A stretch of DNA of 58,202 bases from Fragilaria crotonensis. Lineage: Eukaryota > Bacillariophyta > Fragilariophyceae > Fragilariales > Fragilariaceae. Within the stretch, counting starts at the first letter, position 1. The number at the start of each line of letters is the position of its first letter. The stretch spans positions 1 to 58,202 of the forward strand of contig JAKSYS010000388.1 in the NCBI GenBank assembly GCA_022925895.1, in the 5' to 3' direction. Below are positions 1-12,030 of the stretch, one piece after another. Made by a program: the position numbers and the translations under genes. Below the pieces are notes generated by a model, which saw only the letters and a list, made by a program, of their open reading frames with translations, was not told the DNA's origin and ran no database searches.

Positions 1-144
1 GTGTTCATCCCTACTCTAGAGATGTACTATTCGATTCAGAAAACAAGCAGCTGTGTCCTTCTCCTAACGCCGACCGTCACAGATCCTACACCAACCTTAC
101 AGTTGCATACCTTACTCCTGTCCCAACAGAGAACGTGAAGATCA

Positions 145-2261
145 ATGAAGCGCGTCGATGGTTACGACAACGATGAGGACGAGGGCGAGTGACGATCGGT
201 CCGTTGTTGCGAGGTCCCTTGTACACGAAAGATCCCGGAGAAGCCAAGCGACGCAAGCTAATTCGCGGTATGCTTGCTATTCTGGTAATCCTGTTGGCAG
301 TTGCCTTCGTAGTGGTGGGTCGCAAGGAGGAAAAGGCAGCATCTGGAGATGTGATTGCGAAGGAAACTGTTCAGAAAGTGCCGCCGAAGCTTTGTCCCCG
401 ATTCTGCCAGGCTCGGTTGGAGCAACGCAAGCAGCACCACGGCGGTGACTTCCTGAAAGCAAGCGACTTGATGCAGCAGTTTCAGACTGCTAAGAAACAT
501 CTCGATGACGACTTGAAGGTGAAATACGGAAAATATTACGAGGACATGATGCTTGAGAATGGTAAATGGCGAAAAGGGTTCTCCGGTGCCAACGAAAACA
601 ACATTTCGAGTGAACGATTTCGGAGAAAACTCATGATGAAGCTTCTCGAAATGCAGGTCGCTATTCGTGTTGACAATGAACATTTGGAGGGTTGCAACTG
701 CACCAGATATGGCAGCTCTAGTCCGAATCGACGCTTGGAAACCCAGACCCTAGTTTTGCCGGAAATCAACAGACTTTAGTAATTTCGTCTGGGCCACAGG
801 AGGACACAGCGCCGCGGCTGGCCGTAAATCTCTTCAACGAAGTTACACCGCGTTTATGGAACGTTCAGCCAAGCCAGTTTTGAAGCCGTAGGAATTGGAT
901 TCGAAGGTCGCAACTATGCCATGGGAGGAATGCGCTCTGCTCCGGAATTTGCCTTTGCCAGGAGAGTATCTTCGGATTAGATGGTAAGTGGTTGCCTTCC
1001 CTTTGAGTCTTTGTGATTCATACGATTCAATCTAACTGGTGTTTGGTAGCCGATGTTGTGTCGTGGGATTTCGGCATGTGCGACGCTGGTCGGAAATTAA
1101 CAAGCACCTCTACATGGCGAGAGTTGGTAGGCAGCGCAATCGACCCGCTTTCGTGGGGATCAACTTCGAGGATTTTCGGGTCGACATGATGCGCAAGCTG
1201 GAAGACATCGGCGACAACCTTCCACCTTAGAGGACTGATGTTTATGCTATGAGATCTGCCATTCCCGACATGTTGGGAATGAATCAACAGAGATCGACCA
1301 GGTACCAGAGTATGTACGCTACTTCAAATGCAAGGGCCAAATCGAGACAGGTCAGCCCGGATGTGACGAACACAAATACAGCGACGGTATGTGTGTCGAC
1401 CGCTTACACAAGGCCTCTTGGCATCCTGGATGGAGGTGGCAGTCTCTCACAGGGCAAATGATGGCTTTCTTCCTTGTTGAGCACTTAGAGGCTGCGATTG
1501 AGGAGCTAGAAAACGCCGGAGAGTACGACCCCAGTGTCATGTTGACAACGTTGAAGGAATTGGAGGATGAAGACCACGCGAGATTCATCAGTGAAGACAA
1601 AATCCCGAAAGAGCCAATTGCAAAGTTTTTGGATGAGGACTTCGTTTCACATGTTGACCCAAACATAATTCGCAACGGAACCCTAATTTGCCATACTGCG
1701 TTGCTCCCTTCGAAGATTCGATACAAAGGCATATTGACTGAGACTGATGAGGCCGGCGGGATGAATTACTACAAAGGAGAGGAATATGCGGTAGCCTCTA
1801 ATGACAAGTCCAGCGACGGAAAGATGCGATTGGTATTTGACCAAGGTGAGCGCGGCCCATTTTGCCCAGTGTTGACGAAGATCGATGATAAAGATGAATT
1901 TTACACCAATGAGTTCGATGACTGGACTAGCATTACGATTCCAAACGACGCGGAGATCGCTGAATATGGTCCCTTTCAGCCGAAGGGGATCATAATGCTT
2001 TGCCTCAAAATGTGCGATTGGGGGGAATGTGTTTCTGAAGAATTGCGCGAAGATGCTTTGAAAGATGGGAGAATGAAGATGAAAGTGAATGGCGTGCCAG
2101 TAACAGGCGTATCTCAGGCTGGTGAGTGTTTCTTTATCAAACATGACGACGGATATGTCTTCAAGGACGAGGATGGACGTTTTACCTTCGAAGTGTACGC
2201 CAAGCGAAGCACAGAAGGTCACAAACACTTCGTTAGGATTTCATCCTTCATCATTTTCTGA
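145..2261 (+). pseudogene. Degraded gene for a diatom type II membrane protein (possible SGNH-like lumenal domain)
   Basis: The locus reads as one protein only if several frames are joined. An ATG at 145 opens MKRVDGYDNDEDEGE and hits a stop at 190. The next frame (from 189) gives a basic stretch, a hydrophobic anchor (MLAILVILLAVAFVVVG) and a lumenal stem to 779. Frames then change several times through 780-1389, where conserved-looking blocks appear (ATGGHSAAAG, FEGRNYAMGGMRSAPE, DVVSWDFGMCDAG, GQIETGQPGC). A clean reading frame from about 1389 to 2261 encodes the C-terminal half. A plausible 66-nt intron is at 984-1049. The order short cytosolic tail, one anchor, large lumenal domain fits a Golgi/ER type II protein. 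The GGHSAAAG and YAMGG blocks loosely recall SGNH/GDSL hydrolase blocks, but this is weak. At least three frameshifts mean it is a pseudogene or carries sequencing errors. Confidence 0.55.
984..1049 (+). other. Candidate spliceosomal intron in the type II protein locus
   Basis: A 66-nt segment begins GTAAGTGG and ends TTTGGTAG. Removing it joins the block ending near the SAPE motif to the SWDFGM block. Length and splice sites match the other introns in this window. Confidence 0.55.
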
Positions 2262-3106
2262 TGCAAACTCTAACTTAATATCCTATGGCCTCTTTTATAG
2301 TAATCACTGAGAAAGCAGTAGTCGGACCACCGTACTTCCCGTAAGTGTTCAAGTTCGTCATATCACCTAGGCATGCAAACATGCTTACCACGGATATGCG
2401 AGCTCTGCGCGCTGCGAGGACATGGTGGCGCTGTCTTAGGCTACAGGACACCGCTGAAATGAAGGTTTATGCCTTTACTGTTTGAGGTTCCATGGATTCG
2501 AGTGGAATCGGCCGAGCTGCGGCCTGGTTTCTGATACGGGAATGTGCACCAGCATGATGGGTGGCAATGCTGTACAAAGGGTTACGTTGCGAGTGATGGT
2601 CGTCTGGCGGCGTCGGGGTCCAGCATCTGGACGTCAAGGAACATAACGATTGCCCGAAGAAAACGTGAGACCAACCTTTTTTGTGTAAATTTTGGGTCTC
2701 GTACAGTAGCAGTTGTCCTGGAGTACTGTACCGGAGCAATTGGCGTACTTAAGCTTAAGCTACTATTGTATGGTGTTTACTATCATACGTAAATCGTATT
2801 TTGGATATGTTTTTGTATTCAATAGCGCACAGTATGCTACAAGAATAGGCCAATAGGCAGGATCATACTACCCGTAGTATGATACCAGTATGATAGAGCA
2901 ACTCTGACAAGAACGCGTCGACGAATTCAGCCTCATTTTCGAGAACGGTTCCACAAGGATAAGTGCTGCTGCCCTTTCTCCTCAAGCTCCTCAAGCGAAC
3001 GGTGATCGCTTGTCACCTAATGAATGGCCTCTCATTTTGGCTAGCAATTTTCTTAGACTTGATGAAGAGCCGGCAAGAAAGCTAAAGTACTCCTAATTCA
3101 TTGGAC
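2262..3106. other. Gene-free stretch
   Basis: No convincing reading frame is present. The stretch is rich in GTAC/AGTACT words and has short inverted motifs around 2860-2895 (CATACTACCCGTAGTATG type). Nothing else could be identified. Confidence 0.4.
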
Positions 3107-3903
3107 ATGTATTGTCGCAATCCTTTTCCTAGCTGCCACGGAGGTCGAGCTAGTCCAGCTAACGCGATTGTAGTCGGCGGCAGTTCTGGGATGGGTAAGG
3201 CTGCTGCCTCCTCCAACGCGGTGGTCGAGTCATGCTCGTTAGCCGATCAGAAGACAGGCTCTTACGTGCCAAATCTGGTTGCTTAGTATGGTTCAGAGGC
3301 TGACATCGAAGTGAGGTCGTGTGATGTTTCCGACGAAGAGCGAGTTGCAAGGTTGGCAAACTCGATCGAAAGCAATGTGTGGGATAGTCTGGTTATTTCC
3401 GCCGCTGGGAGGGCACCTCACGGACCTATGCTATCGTTGCCAACAAGTGACACTCGCGCCATGATGGAATCCAAAGTGTGGACAGCATACCACTGTGCCA
3501 AGCATTTCAGCCCGAAGCTCAGAGACAAAGGTTCCGTCGTATTCGTTGCCGGGATTCTTAATCGGCGACCTGGATTAAACTGCTCTCCTCTTGCAATGGC
3601 AAATGGTGCACTGGAAGGGTTGACAAGATCGCTGGCTCTTGAGTGGGGTCCTCGACTTCGAGTCAATTGCCTTAGTCCGGGATTTTGTGATACGGAAAGA
3701 TTCGATCATATGGATGCAGATCGCAAGGAGCATATGCTGGCTAACACTGCTGCTTCGCTACCGCTCAAACGCGTAGGGCAGCCGCAAGGACATGGGTGAA
3801 GCCATTTCTACCTTCTCAGTGCAACCTTCTGCACAGCGTCATATTAGACGTCGACGGAGGACATGGAATTCGTCAATATGCAAACCCAACTACAGATCAA
3901 TGA
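3107..3903 (+). pseudogene. Short-chain dehydrogenase/reductase relic
   Basis: The translation shows the Rossmann cofactor motif of SDR enzymes (VVGGSSGMGKAAA), a later segment VRSCDVSDEERVARL, the VISAAGRAPHGP motif (the NNAG position), and the C-terminal SDR signature RVNCLSPGFCDT. A TAG at 3284-3286 interrupts the frame. A second frame change near 3790 is needed to reach the usual SDR tail (VDGGHGIRQYA) that ends at the stop at 3903. The YxxxK active-site position reads SPLAMANGALEGL, so the catalytic Tyr and Lys are not conserved. The nonsense codon, frameshift and missing catalytic pair make a functional oxidoreductase unlikely. Confidence 0.7.
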
Positions 3904-3969
3904 GAAAGACAGTGTAGCAATAACGGCCTAATCTGTTAGTCTTCGTCCAATTCGTCCAGCGCGCCGTTG

Positions 3970-4751
3970 TCAGAACCCGCAAAACAAACCATTCATGTCA
4001 TCTGCTTCAGGCATGTTTCCCATCATCGCCTGCTTTAATTGTTCTGGGTCGAGCTCCTTATAGAGATTCGCCGCGGCAGTCATGGCCTCACGCCAGGCAT
4101 CCTTATCTTCAAGAATTTCAGCCATTCAGGCATTTGACCCATCATTTGTTTCATCATTGGGTTTTGCAAGATCATTTGTCTAAAAGCCTCGAGCTTTTCC
4201 GGATCACTCATGTATTCTTGAAAGATGGGGCTGTTCATCATGTTGAACATCATGTCTAACGACTCCGCCATATCAGGCATGCCGCCTTTGAGAGTTCGCT
4301 CATGTCCGGCATGCCACCTCCACCGCCAGCACCGTTTGAGCAATGCACTCAAGTCCGGCATACCACCTTCACCACCAAGCAATGCACTCAATCAGGCATA
4401 CCACTTCCAGAGCCACTCGGCGTCCATCACCGCTCGCAGCGGACACAGTAGTTGAGGCCGTTGCCTGGCCTTTTCTTTTTCCCAGGGTGGCAGTACGGAA
4501 CCATTTGAAGAGTCCCCTTCCTGCACACCCATGTCCTCTAAGGTATCAGTCGCCGCCAACTGGCGACCTCCGAAAAAGTCGTCCATCGACGCCGGCAGCT
4601 TCCTTGAAACTTGACCAAGCACATCTTGCACTGTTGTAGCATCTTCCACGTCAAATTTCTTTCCTCGCAATGTCACAGATAAACTGCGGAATTGGTTTTA
4701 CCAGCCCAGGCAGCGACTGGGAATAGTAAGAAGAGCCTTTGAAAACTTCAT
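3970..4751 (-). pseudogene. Ubiquitin-like plus STI1-type chaperone-binding protein, broken
   Basis: On the minus strand an ATG at 4751 starts MKFSKALLTIPSRCLGW, which looks like an organelle presequence, then meets TAA at 4700-4698. The same frame continues into a ubiquitin-like fold (SVTLRGKKFDVEDATTVQDV, 4680-4621). A glycine/methionine-rich linker with repeated GMPDLSALL words follows in shifting frames (about 4420-4270). The last part is STI1-like, rich in M, Q and P (FQEYMSDPEKLEAF, then MILQNPMMKQMMGQMPE), and is frameshifted near 4125 before the final stop at 3972-3970. UBL plus STI1 resembles ubiquilin/DSK2 proteins, which shuttle ubiquitinated clients, but the putative targeting peptide is unusual. 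One nonsense codon and at least three frame changes support pseudogene status or poor sequence. Confidence 0.6.
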
Positions 4752-5207
4752 TGTGTTTGAATGAATCGGGCAGGTTTGACAATATAACGTTAGATGAACC
4801 AATCTGATCTGAAACGCCTGCAAGCGCAACTCGTACGGTCGTCAAATCGTGACGAGGCGAATTTACGACCGACCGATTAATGGATAGCTGCAGCTCACGC
4901 GGCGAAGATATGGAACCTTGTGAAATAATAGCATGCTCGAGTAGTACACATTATGGAATTACTCCCGGATTGAGTGGGTCGAAGCGTCTTCTCGACGTAC
5001 GGTACTAATTACTACGGTAGTAGGTATGAGTACTGCAGTAACATAAAGTAGTCAAAATCAAAGTACAACTCATACAGTTCCCCGCACTCGACCGTACTCC
5101 CGTAATAAATTGTGCATTATGTACGTGACGCCTCCCAAACTCGAGTACTGTTCTCAGTACGACAGTAATACAATATGACAATATGACATATGTACTGTAC
5201 TGTGTTA
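4752..5207. other. Gene-free stretch beside copia copy A
   Basis: No supported gene. From about 4930 it is packed with GTAC/AGTACT/ACAGTA words, a composition seen in most intergenic DNA of this window. It ends in the 5-bp target duplication CAGTG (5208-5212). Confidence 0.4.
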
Positions 5208-5212
5208 CAGTG

Positions 5213-5800
5213 TGACAGTGTTCGTGTGATCGGTACACGAGTACTGGCCGACGGTAGACTTAAGGTTAGTAGGACCTAGAGTCTAACGTTGGACTTGACG
5301 GGTGAGGAAGCGAACCTGACGGATCGTCCAGCTTTGGGCGATGGTGTTTTGTAGACATACACCATGGCGGTAGATTTGTTGATACAAGGATGTAGAAATG
5401 TAGAAACTAAGTAGTAAAGGCCTTTACTGTTTTTGGTTTGTGGAAATTATAAGATGAATTGGAATGAAAAATGAAGGTGAGACTTGCAACATTAGTTGGA
5501 GTCTCACAAATGAAATGTTGTCTTAGTCCCACTTCCTGAGTGGTGTTTGGGAAGTGTTGTCCATAGTAAAGAGTGTTGTTGAAGTTATCAACAACACTCA
5601 TGATTGAATTACATAGGAAGTAAATTCAAATAGTTTTGTGTTGCAGACCAGTAGTACCAGGTTCTGATCCGTAGCATTCTACGGGAACGGGTCACGGACA
5701 GACTAAGAAAAATAATGGACTGTCTATTGTATTACCGTATGGTATTTAACCTTACAGTAAGACGAGAGACAGTGTGACAAGTGACAGTAGATTCCTAACA
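5213..5800 (-). repeat. 3' LTR of copia copy A
   Basis: 588 bp, directly repeated at 16280-16873. It is preceded on the element strand by a polypurine tract (CCAAGAGGGG, plus-strand 5801-5810). Compared with the other LTR of this copy it has lost single bases in several runs (for example CTAGAGTC versus CTAGAAGTC) and has a few substitutions. Confidence 0.92.
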
Positions 5801-5810
5801 CCCCTCTTGG
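5801..5810 (-). other. Polypurine tract of copia copy A
   Basis: CCAAGAGGGG read on the minus strand lies directly against the 3' LTR. This is the position used to prime plus-strand DNA synthesis. The same sequence sits before the 3' LTR of copy B. Confidence 0.75.
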
Positions 5811-5811
5811 A

Positions 5812-8800
5812 TCAGATCTCTGGTCCCGGTGATGAAAGCATGTGGTGGGAGAACACAGAAGATCTTGGTGAGTGAGGATCAATTTTGCCGGAGTGTTGAG
5901 TTTGGTGAGGATGTCGGCAAGTTGAGAGTCAGGGAATCAATGAAGTTGGTGAATGCCGTCTTGCTGGCCTTGACGGACGAAGTGGAAGCGGCGTTCGATG
6001 TCGCGTCTTGCGAGTGAGTTTTCCATTCTTTGCGATTTGGACGGTGGCTTCATTGTCAATCATGAGGATGGCAGGTATGGAAGGAAGACGTTGGGTTGAT
6101 TCACGCCATTGTTTGGTGCCAAGATAGAGCATATCGTAGAGAAGCATTCGGATGTGAGCTGTGGCCATTGTGGCAGAACATGCGGCCATGTATTCAGCTT
6201 CAGGTAGACATTGCAACAGGTGTAGGCATTGTAGAATTGGCTTCAATGAGGCACCATTGTAGAAGATCATGTATCCAACAGTGGAGCGGCCAGTGTCAGG
6301 GCAGTCTTGCCAGCTGGCGTCGGAGAAAACGGTGAGATCGGGTATGGGATACGATGGTGAAGGCAGATGTCATAGATGGGATTTGAAGTGCCATCGGGGT
6401 AGATTTGAGGCGTAGTAGGGGCGGCGGCGAGATAGCCGATGAGCCAAGATAGGGCTCGAAAATCAGGTATGCCAGGAGAGATGCATGCTTTAGCAAGTTT
6501 GCAGACAGCAAATAGGATGTCAGCTCTTGTATTGTATGCAAGGTAGAGGAGAGTGCAGACAGCAGAGCGGAAGGAAGGCGTTGTTGCTTTGTTCGACGAG
6601 GGTAACGTCAGAGGCGGTTACGGGGCGGTTATCCTTGCTGAAGGTGTAGTCGGGAGGAAAGGGTATCGCGTTCGGGAATTCGGAATTCGGGTCATAACGT
6701 TGGAGAGTATTCAAAACGTAGCGGTGTTGATCAGAGTATAGCTTGAGTCGGTGTTTGTGGATACGCATTTGGAGGAACCATTGCGCAGGTCGAGGAATTT
6801 GACATCGAAGCGATTGCGGACGGAATCTTCAAATTGTTTTTCGATGGAATCGTTGCTTCCAGCGTAGAGCATATCATCGACGAAAAATAGGAGACGGAGC
6901 CATTGATTGTGTTTGTCGTATCGGACAAAATAAGACGGTTCGGAAGGAGATTGGATAAAGCCTTGGGAGTAGAGCCATTCCGAAAATTCAATGTTCCAAT
7001 ATTTGCCGGAGTAGACGAGACCGTAGATTCCTTTGTTCAGTAACATTGGGGAGCCAAAGAATTTAGCGTATTCAGGGAAGTGATAGGCGTATTCAATGGC
7101 AGTTTCACAAAGTGGCGGCCAATAACTTTGGCTTGGAGGTAGGCACCAATGAAGTCAGCACTCTTGACACTTCTTCTGGATGCACAGATGGTTGCAATGA
7201 ATAGTTTGACCCCTCTTGCAGATGCACAGGGTGACCAGGTGTCTTCATACATGAGTGGTTCAACAGGTATAGGTTTTGGAGTGCCAGGTGAATTGGTAGA
7301 TTCAGCAATTTCTTGACGTTGTTCAAGGTTTTGGTTGATGGCTTTGACTCTTTTCAGGAGACGTTTCTCCAGGTCGCCACGGGCGACAAGGCGAGCTTTA
7401 GTTTGTCAAGTTTTCCAGTTGCAGTTTGTTTTGCTTTGAGTACAAGTTTGACTGGGATAATGAGTTCATCTTTGTGTGGAGTTTGTCCAAGGATGAAAGT
7501 ATCATGGTCAATGAGGTTCTTGATCTCCATTTTGATTGCATGTAGCCAAGCATTGCGGACATTATCATCAAGTTTGAGGACAGCTTTGAGACTGAGGTTC
7601 TGGAAGGTATTTGTCCACAGGTTCCTGGGGTTGGCTTGTGGTTGTTGCTGGGAGAGTTGTCAATTGTCATCATGGCAGAGTGAATGGGATCAATAGTTGG
7701 TAGATCTTCATTGCATTCTTGAAGTAGATGGTCATCATCTTGTGGAGTTAGGAATGATGTTGTTGATGGGTGACAAAGTTGATTTGATGTGGTGTGGGTG
7801 GTGTTGGACCATGTGGAGGAGTTGTATGTTTGATTGCAGCAAGTGTAGAAGGTGGTGGATCATCTTCATGGGCATTGTCATCAGTTTCAGGGATGGCAGG
7901 GAGGAAGAATGATGGTTGGAGGTATCAATGAAAGTTGATGGTGGGTTACCAAGGTTGGCTGCAGAGCCAGTTTGATGGTAGGTAGATGGTTCAGAGTTCT
8001 CTGGTGTCACGAAGTCCATGCGGATTGAAGTGGGAGCGGATGGGTACGGCTCCAGCAAAGGTTTGGAATCGAAACAGAGAGCGGAGTTGAAGTCTTCATC
8101 GAAGTAGGCGTCGCGGGTTATGATGAGGCTTTGGGGTTGGTCTGGCGAGTAGATTAACCAGCCTGCAGAGTTGTCGGAAATCCAAGGAAAATACCGCGGG
8201 ATGCACGTTGGAGTTGCTTGTAGGTTATAAGTTTGTTGCGGAAGGTTGGTTCGTAGCGTTTGAAGAATGTTGGACATCCGAAGACGGGAAGTTGGCGAGG
8301 AAGGCTTGCGTTGAAAGCTGTATTGATAGGGAGTTGTTGGGTTGCCATCTTGGTCAATAACATTCTTGGCTGGGCAGACATTGAGGATTTGAACAGCATA
8401 GGCATGGGCATGATGGAAGAATGCACCTCCTAGTCTTGCATTGTTCAGAAGGATGTTGGCAGTGTTGTGGACTTCACGCCATTTGGCTTCGCAAATGCCA
8501 TTCATTTCTTGATGTTCAGGTGCTGCAGCTTCAACTTTGATACCAAGTGAAGTGCATTCAGAAATGAATTTGGTTGAGGTGAAAGCAGATCCAGCATCAG
8601 TGCGGATAAAACGGACAGATTGGGTGCGGCCAAGGAGTTCTGTGTCAGTTAGCCATTGCTTCAGAGCAGTAATAATGGAAGCTGTGCTTTCAGTTGGGAG
8701 ACCAATCCAACCTGTTAGTTTGCCAGGTGTTGTGACAATGAACAAGTAGGCTGAAAAGTTGGTATTGGTTGTGAGACCATAGCGGAAAGGGTTGCGCATT

Positions 8801-9628
8801 AGGTCAAGATGAAGGCGGTGGAAAGGTTCAGTGCCTTGGCGTTGAGGAGTTTTGTTGCGGGCACGTTTTTGGCTTATTGAAATGCGTAGAGGCCAGGAGT
8901 TGTGATCAACAGTAGGTGTCAAGACATGGTCATTCCATGTTTGGTGAAGGGATCCGACCATAAGATTGCGGAAATTTCGGAAAGCAAGTCGTCGGTAGAT
9001 GAGTTCCAAAGGTAGGGCGGTGACTGAACGGCGTTGATCGGTGTCAACAGGGGGTGTAGTGTCATCAAAATGTTGTTCATCAGGTTCAGAGTCAGGGTCA
9101 GAAGGTAGGTTAGAGTTGGAGATGGTTGAGAAGGCTTGTTGTGATGAAGGTAGTTCTCTGGTCAGTATTGGCCAAGTGTATGTGGAACCATTTGGGAGTT
9201 GGATTGTTGTGGCTCTGTTCTTGATCAGGACACTGAAGTTTTGGGTGCATGATAGAGCAGTTAAGGAGAGGAGTCTGTGGCTGAGACCTTCAACATAGTA
9301 GACATCAGTGAGTCCTAGGATGGACTTGAGGCCATCATCAGTGGTGAAGTGGCATGCAGTTGTGCCTTTGTGGTGGACATCTTGGTGCTGCCATCAGCTA
9401 AGGAGATTGGAACACTGCAGGGTTCGACATCGTGGAGGTCGCTGAAGAGTGGAGTATAATGGCTGGTAGCACCACTGTCAGGTAGCCAGTTTTCAAGATG
9501 TGGGGACCAAATCTTTGGTATGGTGATTGGGGATCATCTGGAAAGTAAGCTGTGGCTCCAGAGTTGGGAGGAGAATAATTGGCAGATGGTAGATAATCTC
9601 TGTCAAGGAGAGGTTGGTTGATGGTCAT
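5812..9628 (-). pseudogene. pol: Copia Pol polyprotein of copy A (PR-IN-RT-RH), frame-broken
   Basis: Best block is integrase in 9009-7735: catalytic aspartates in LHLDLMRN and IRTDAGSAF and the glutamate in ICEAKWREV are all visible. The protease region near 9480 is frameshifted before the DSG motif. Reverse transcriptase survives as short frames: ADFIGAYLQAK near 7150 and LLFFVDDMLYAG near 6880, the FVDD form of the YxDD box. RNase H is in pieces to 5929 with STSEAEYMAA near 6200 degraded. At least eight frame changes are needed to follow the protein, so no functional Pol can be made from this copy as read. The stop is at 5814-5812, just before the polypurine tract. Confidence 0.85.
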
Positions 9629-11866
9629 CTGAGGTAGGTCAGGATTGGGCCAAGGGATGTTGGATGGGTGACCATCAGTGTTGTCAAAAGATGAGGCTGA
9701 AAAGGCTTGGTGGTGGTATCTTGATTGGTCTGGTGAGTTTTGGCCAGAGTCAGTGATGAAGTAGGCGTTGTTGGTTGCGGGGAGCAGCGTTTTCATTGTT
9801 GGATGGTCTTTGAGGGTTGGTGGAGCGATTGTTTTGGTTTGATCTGGGGTTTGTGCAGTTGCGCGCATAGTGGCCGAGGCGTCCGCAGTTATTGCAGACG
9901 ATTGTAGCGGCATTGGAAGGGTTGCGCGAATGGTTGTTGTTGGATCCGTTAGGAGATGGACGTTGATTAGGACTGGACGTCGGTCGGAAGGTGGTCGATT
10001 GTTTCGTTGAGGCTGGTTGGATGGCCGCGGGGAGGGTGGTGGTGGACGACGTTGATTCGAGTTGTTGAATGGTGGTCGCGAAGGATTTGTAGGAGGTCGG
10101 AACGGGCGCGAATGGTTTTGCGGTGGTCGCGGTGGTTGGTTTCGGTTTTGATTGTTGCTGCTGGGATTGGAATAAGGTCGAAGGATGGAACTGAAAGCTT
10201 GTTGTTGTCTTTGTGTGAAAACACGTTGGGTAGTTTGGTTGTGGCGCGGTTGAAAATGGTGGGAGTGGTGACCACGGGCAGCGTTGGCGTGTTGGTTGTA
10301 GTTGCGGTGGTTTTGGGATGGGAGTGTGAGGCCACGGGATTCGTCAATGTTCAGGAGATGGCTTTCGAGTTCGGCGAATGGTGGCAGAGCTTCGTCATTC
10401 AGTTCTGCGCGACGTATGTCGGCGTCGAAGCGTTGGTAGGATGCGGCGTAGAAGGAGTGATTGCTTCCACCACGAACGGTGCGTTTGATAAGTTCGGCGT
10501 CAGTGTTGGGTATTCCAGCATGATAGCAGTCGCGCGTGAGAAGGCGAATGCGGTTGAGGTAGGAGGTTGCGACTTCATGATGTGGTTGTTTGATGGAGCA
10601 GAAAGCTTCGCGAGTTCGTTCAACATGATCAGGAGTTAGCGGAGCGCAGTGGCGTCGAAGAGTGAGAATTGCAGTTCGAGCGTCTGGTGGGCCATCAATG
10701 ATGTGTTTCTGGCAAGGGTCACAAACGTTTGTGAAGATCAAATTGTAGATAGCAGTGCCAACAAAAGGTGTGAATAGGACACTTGTTTTGGCCAAAGATC
10801 AAAGACTTGGCGCGTCCACGGGAAATGTTACAAACAATTCGAAGGTTGTCAATGAAGGTGTTAAAGTGTCGGCGGCGTGCTTGAAGGTCGGTTGGGTAGG
10901 CCAATTTGCGAAGGTTAGCATTTTTGGCGTATTTCAAAAGTGTTTTCGTGAGGTCCTCGATTGGCGGATAAGTAAAATCGGTTCGCGTTGATGATGTGAG
11001 CGCATCAGGGATGTGTGTTGAATGTGCTTGGGTTCTTCTTCTGAATCATGGTCTGTGTCCTCATCAAAGAAGGTTTCAACAGTGGGAGGGTATGTGAAGG
11101 TTGCGTGGGTCGCCTGGCGTGGAGTTGGGCGTGTTGCAACGGATTTTGGTGCATTTTGGGGTTTTGGTCGTCGTTTCCAAAATTAGGTGATTTTGCGTAG
11201 GTTTGGCAGATTTCGTGCTGGGAGGTTGAATAATTTTGTTGTGTTGATTTTGGGGTTGCGAAAGATTTTGCGACGGATTTGGTGGTTGGGGTTCAAATTT
11301 TGGGGTGAGAACTTTTTGGTAGGTATAATTTTGGGTGTCGTCGAAAAAGTTGTCGAAATCGGAGGTTGTGGGTTCGAGTCGGTGGCGTCCGGATTGTGAG
11401 GTAATTTTACGTTTTCGGCGTGAGAATGCCTGAAAATGCATCGGAGAAGCGTTTTAGAGGCCCAGTTGTTGATTTCGCAGTTGGAGGTGAGTTGGAGGGT
11501 GTTTCGGTGTGTGAACTGCTTGTTTCGGGCGAGTTTGGTGGTAAAAATGCGAGATTTGGTTGAGTTCCGGGCAGTTGTTGAGTTGTTTGTGCGTGTTCGT
11601 CGTATGTAGTTTCTGCGTCGGAAATTAGCTGTTGGGAGTGAATTTCCGGGCTGTCGGTGGTGTTTGCGTTGGATTTTCGCCGGTAGTGTCGTTTTGCGCA
11701 GGAATTTCGTCGCCGTGTTCGTCGTGTGTAAAATTGCAGTTTGGGGTTCGTTTGGTGCAAAAATTTGCGTTTGCGGGTCGATTTGTGCAGGAATTTCGTC
11801 CTGGGGTCCGGGGTTCGAGTCGGATCCGATAATAAAGATGAACGGCGAGTTGAAACGGCAAGACAT
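9629..11866 (-). pseudogene. gag: Copia Gag of copy A
   Basis: An ATG at 11866 opens a Thr/Asn/Pro-rich N-terminal region in shifting frames to about 11080. The structural Gag core is in 10937-10430, with words such as VCDPCQKHIIDGPPDARTAI and RHCAPLTPDHVERTREAFCS, in a 465-residue frame (10795-9398). A long Pro/Asn/Arg-rich linker follows. The equivalent of the CCHC knuckle of copy B is read out of frame here after a shift near 9975. The junction SYQRFDADIRRAE is intact in this copy but broken in copy B, so the two copies carry different lesions. Confidence 0.8.
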
Positions 11867-12030
11867 GCAAAATGTGGTCCAGAAAATGTACTATTATCCT
11901 GTTGAAAGGTAATTATATTGTTACTTGCAACTGATTCTATCTGATTGGGACAGCTTAGACTGTCACAGATAGAAAGAGGTAAGTAACCAGCATAACAACC
12001 AGGATAATGTAAACATTTTGAACTAGACTC

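Noticed and set aside
2544-2792. 82-codon frame in the 2.3-3.1 kb gap
   Set aside because: No family resemblance, no good start context, and composition like the surrounding intergenic DNA.
4680-4700. Splicing out the in-frame TAA of the UBL locus (GTAAAACC to CCGCAG)
   Set aside because: The interval would be only 18 nt, too short for an intron.
10007-10639. 210-codon frame on the plus strand inside copy A
   Set aside because: It is the shadow of the Gag linker on the other strand; the same shadow occurs in copy B.
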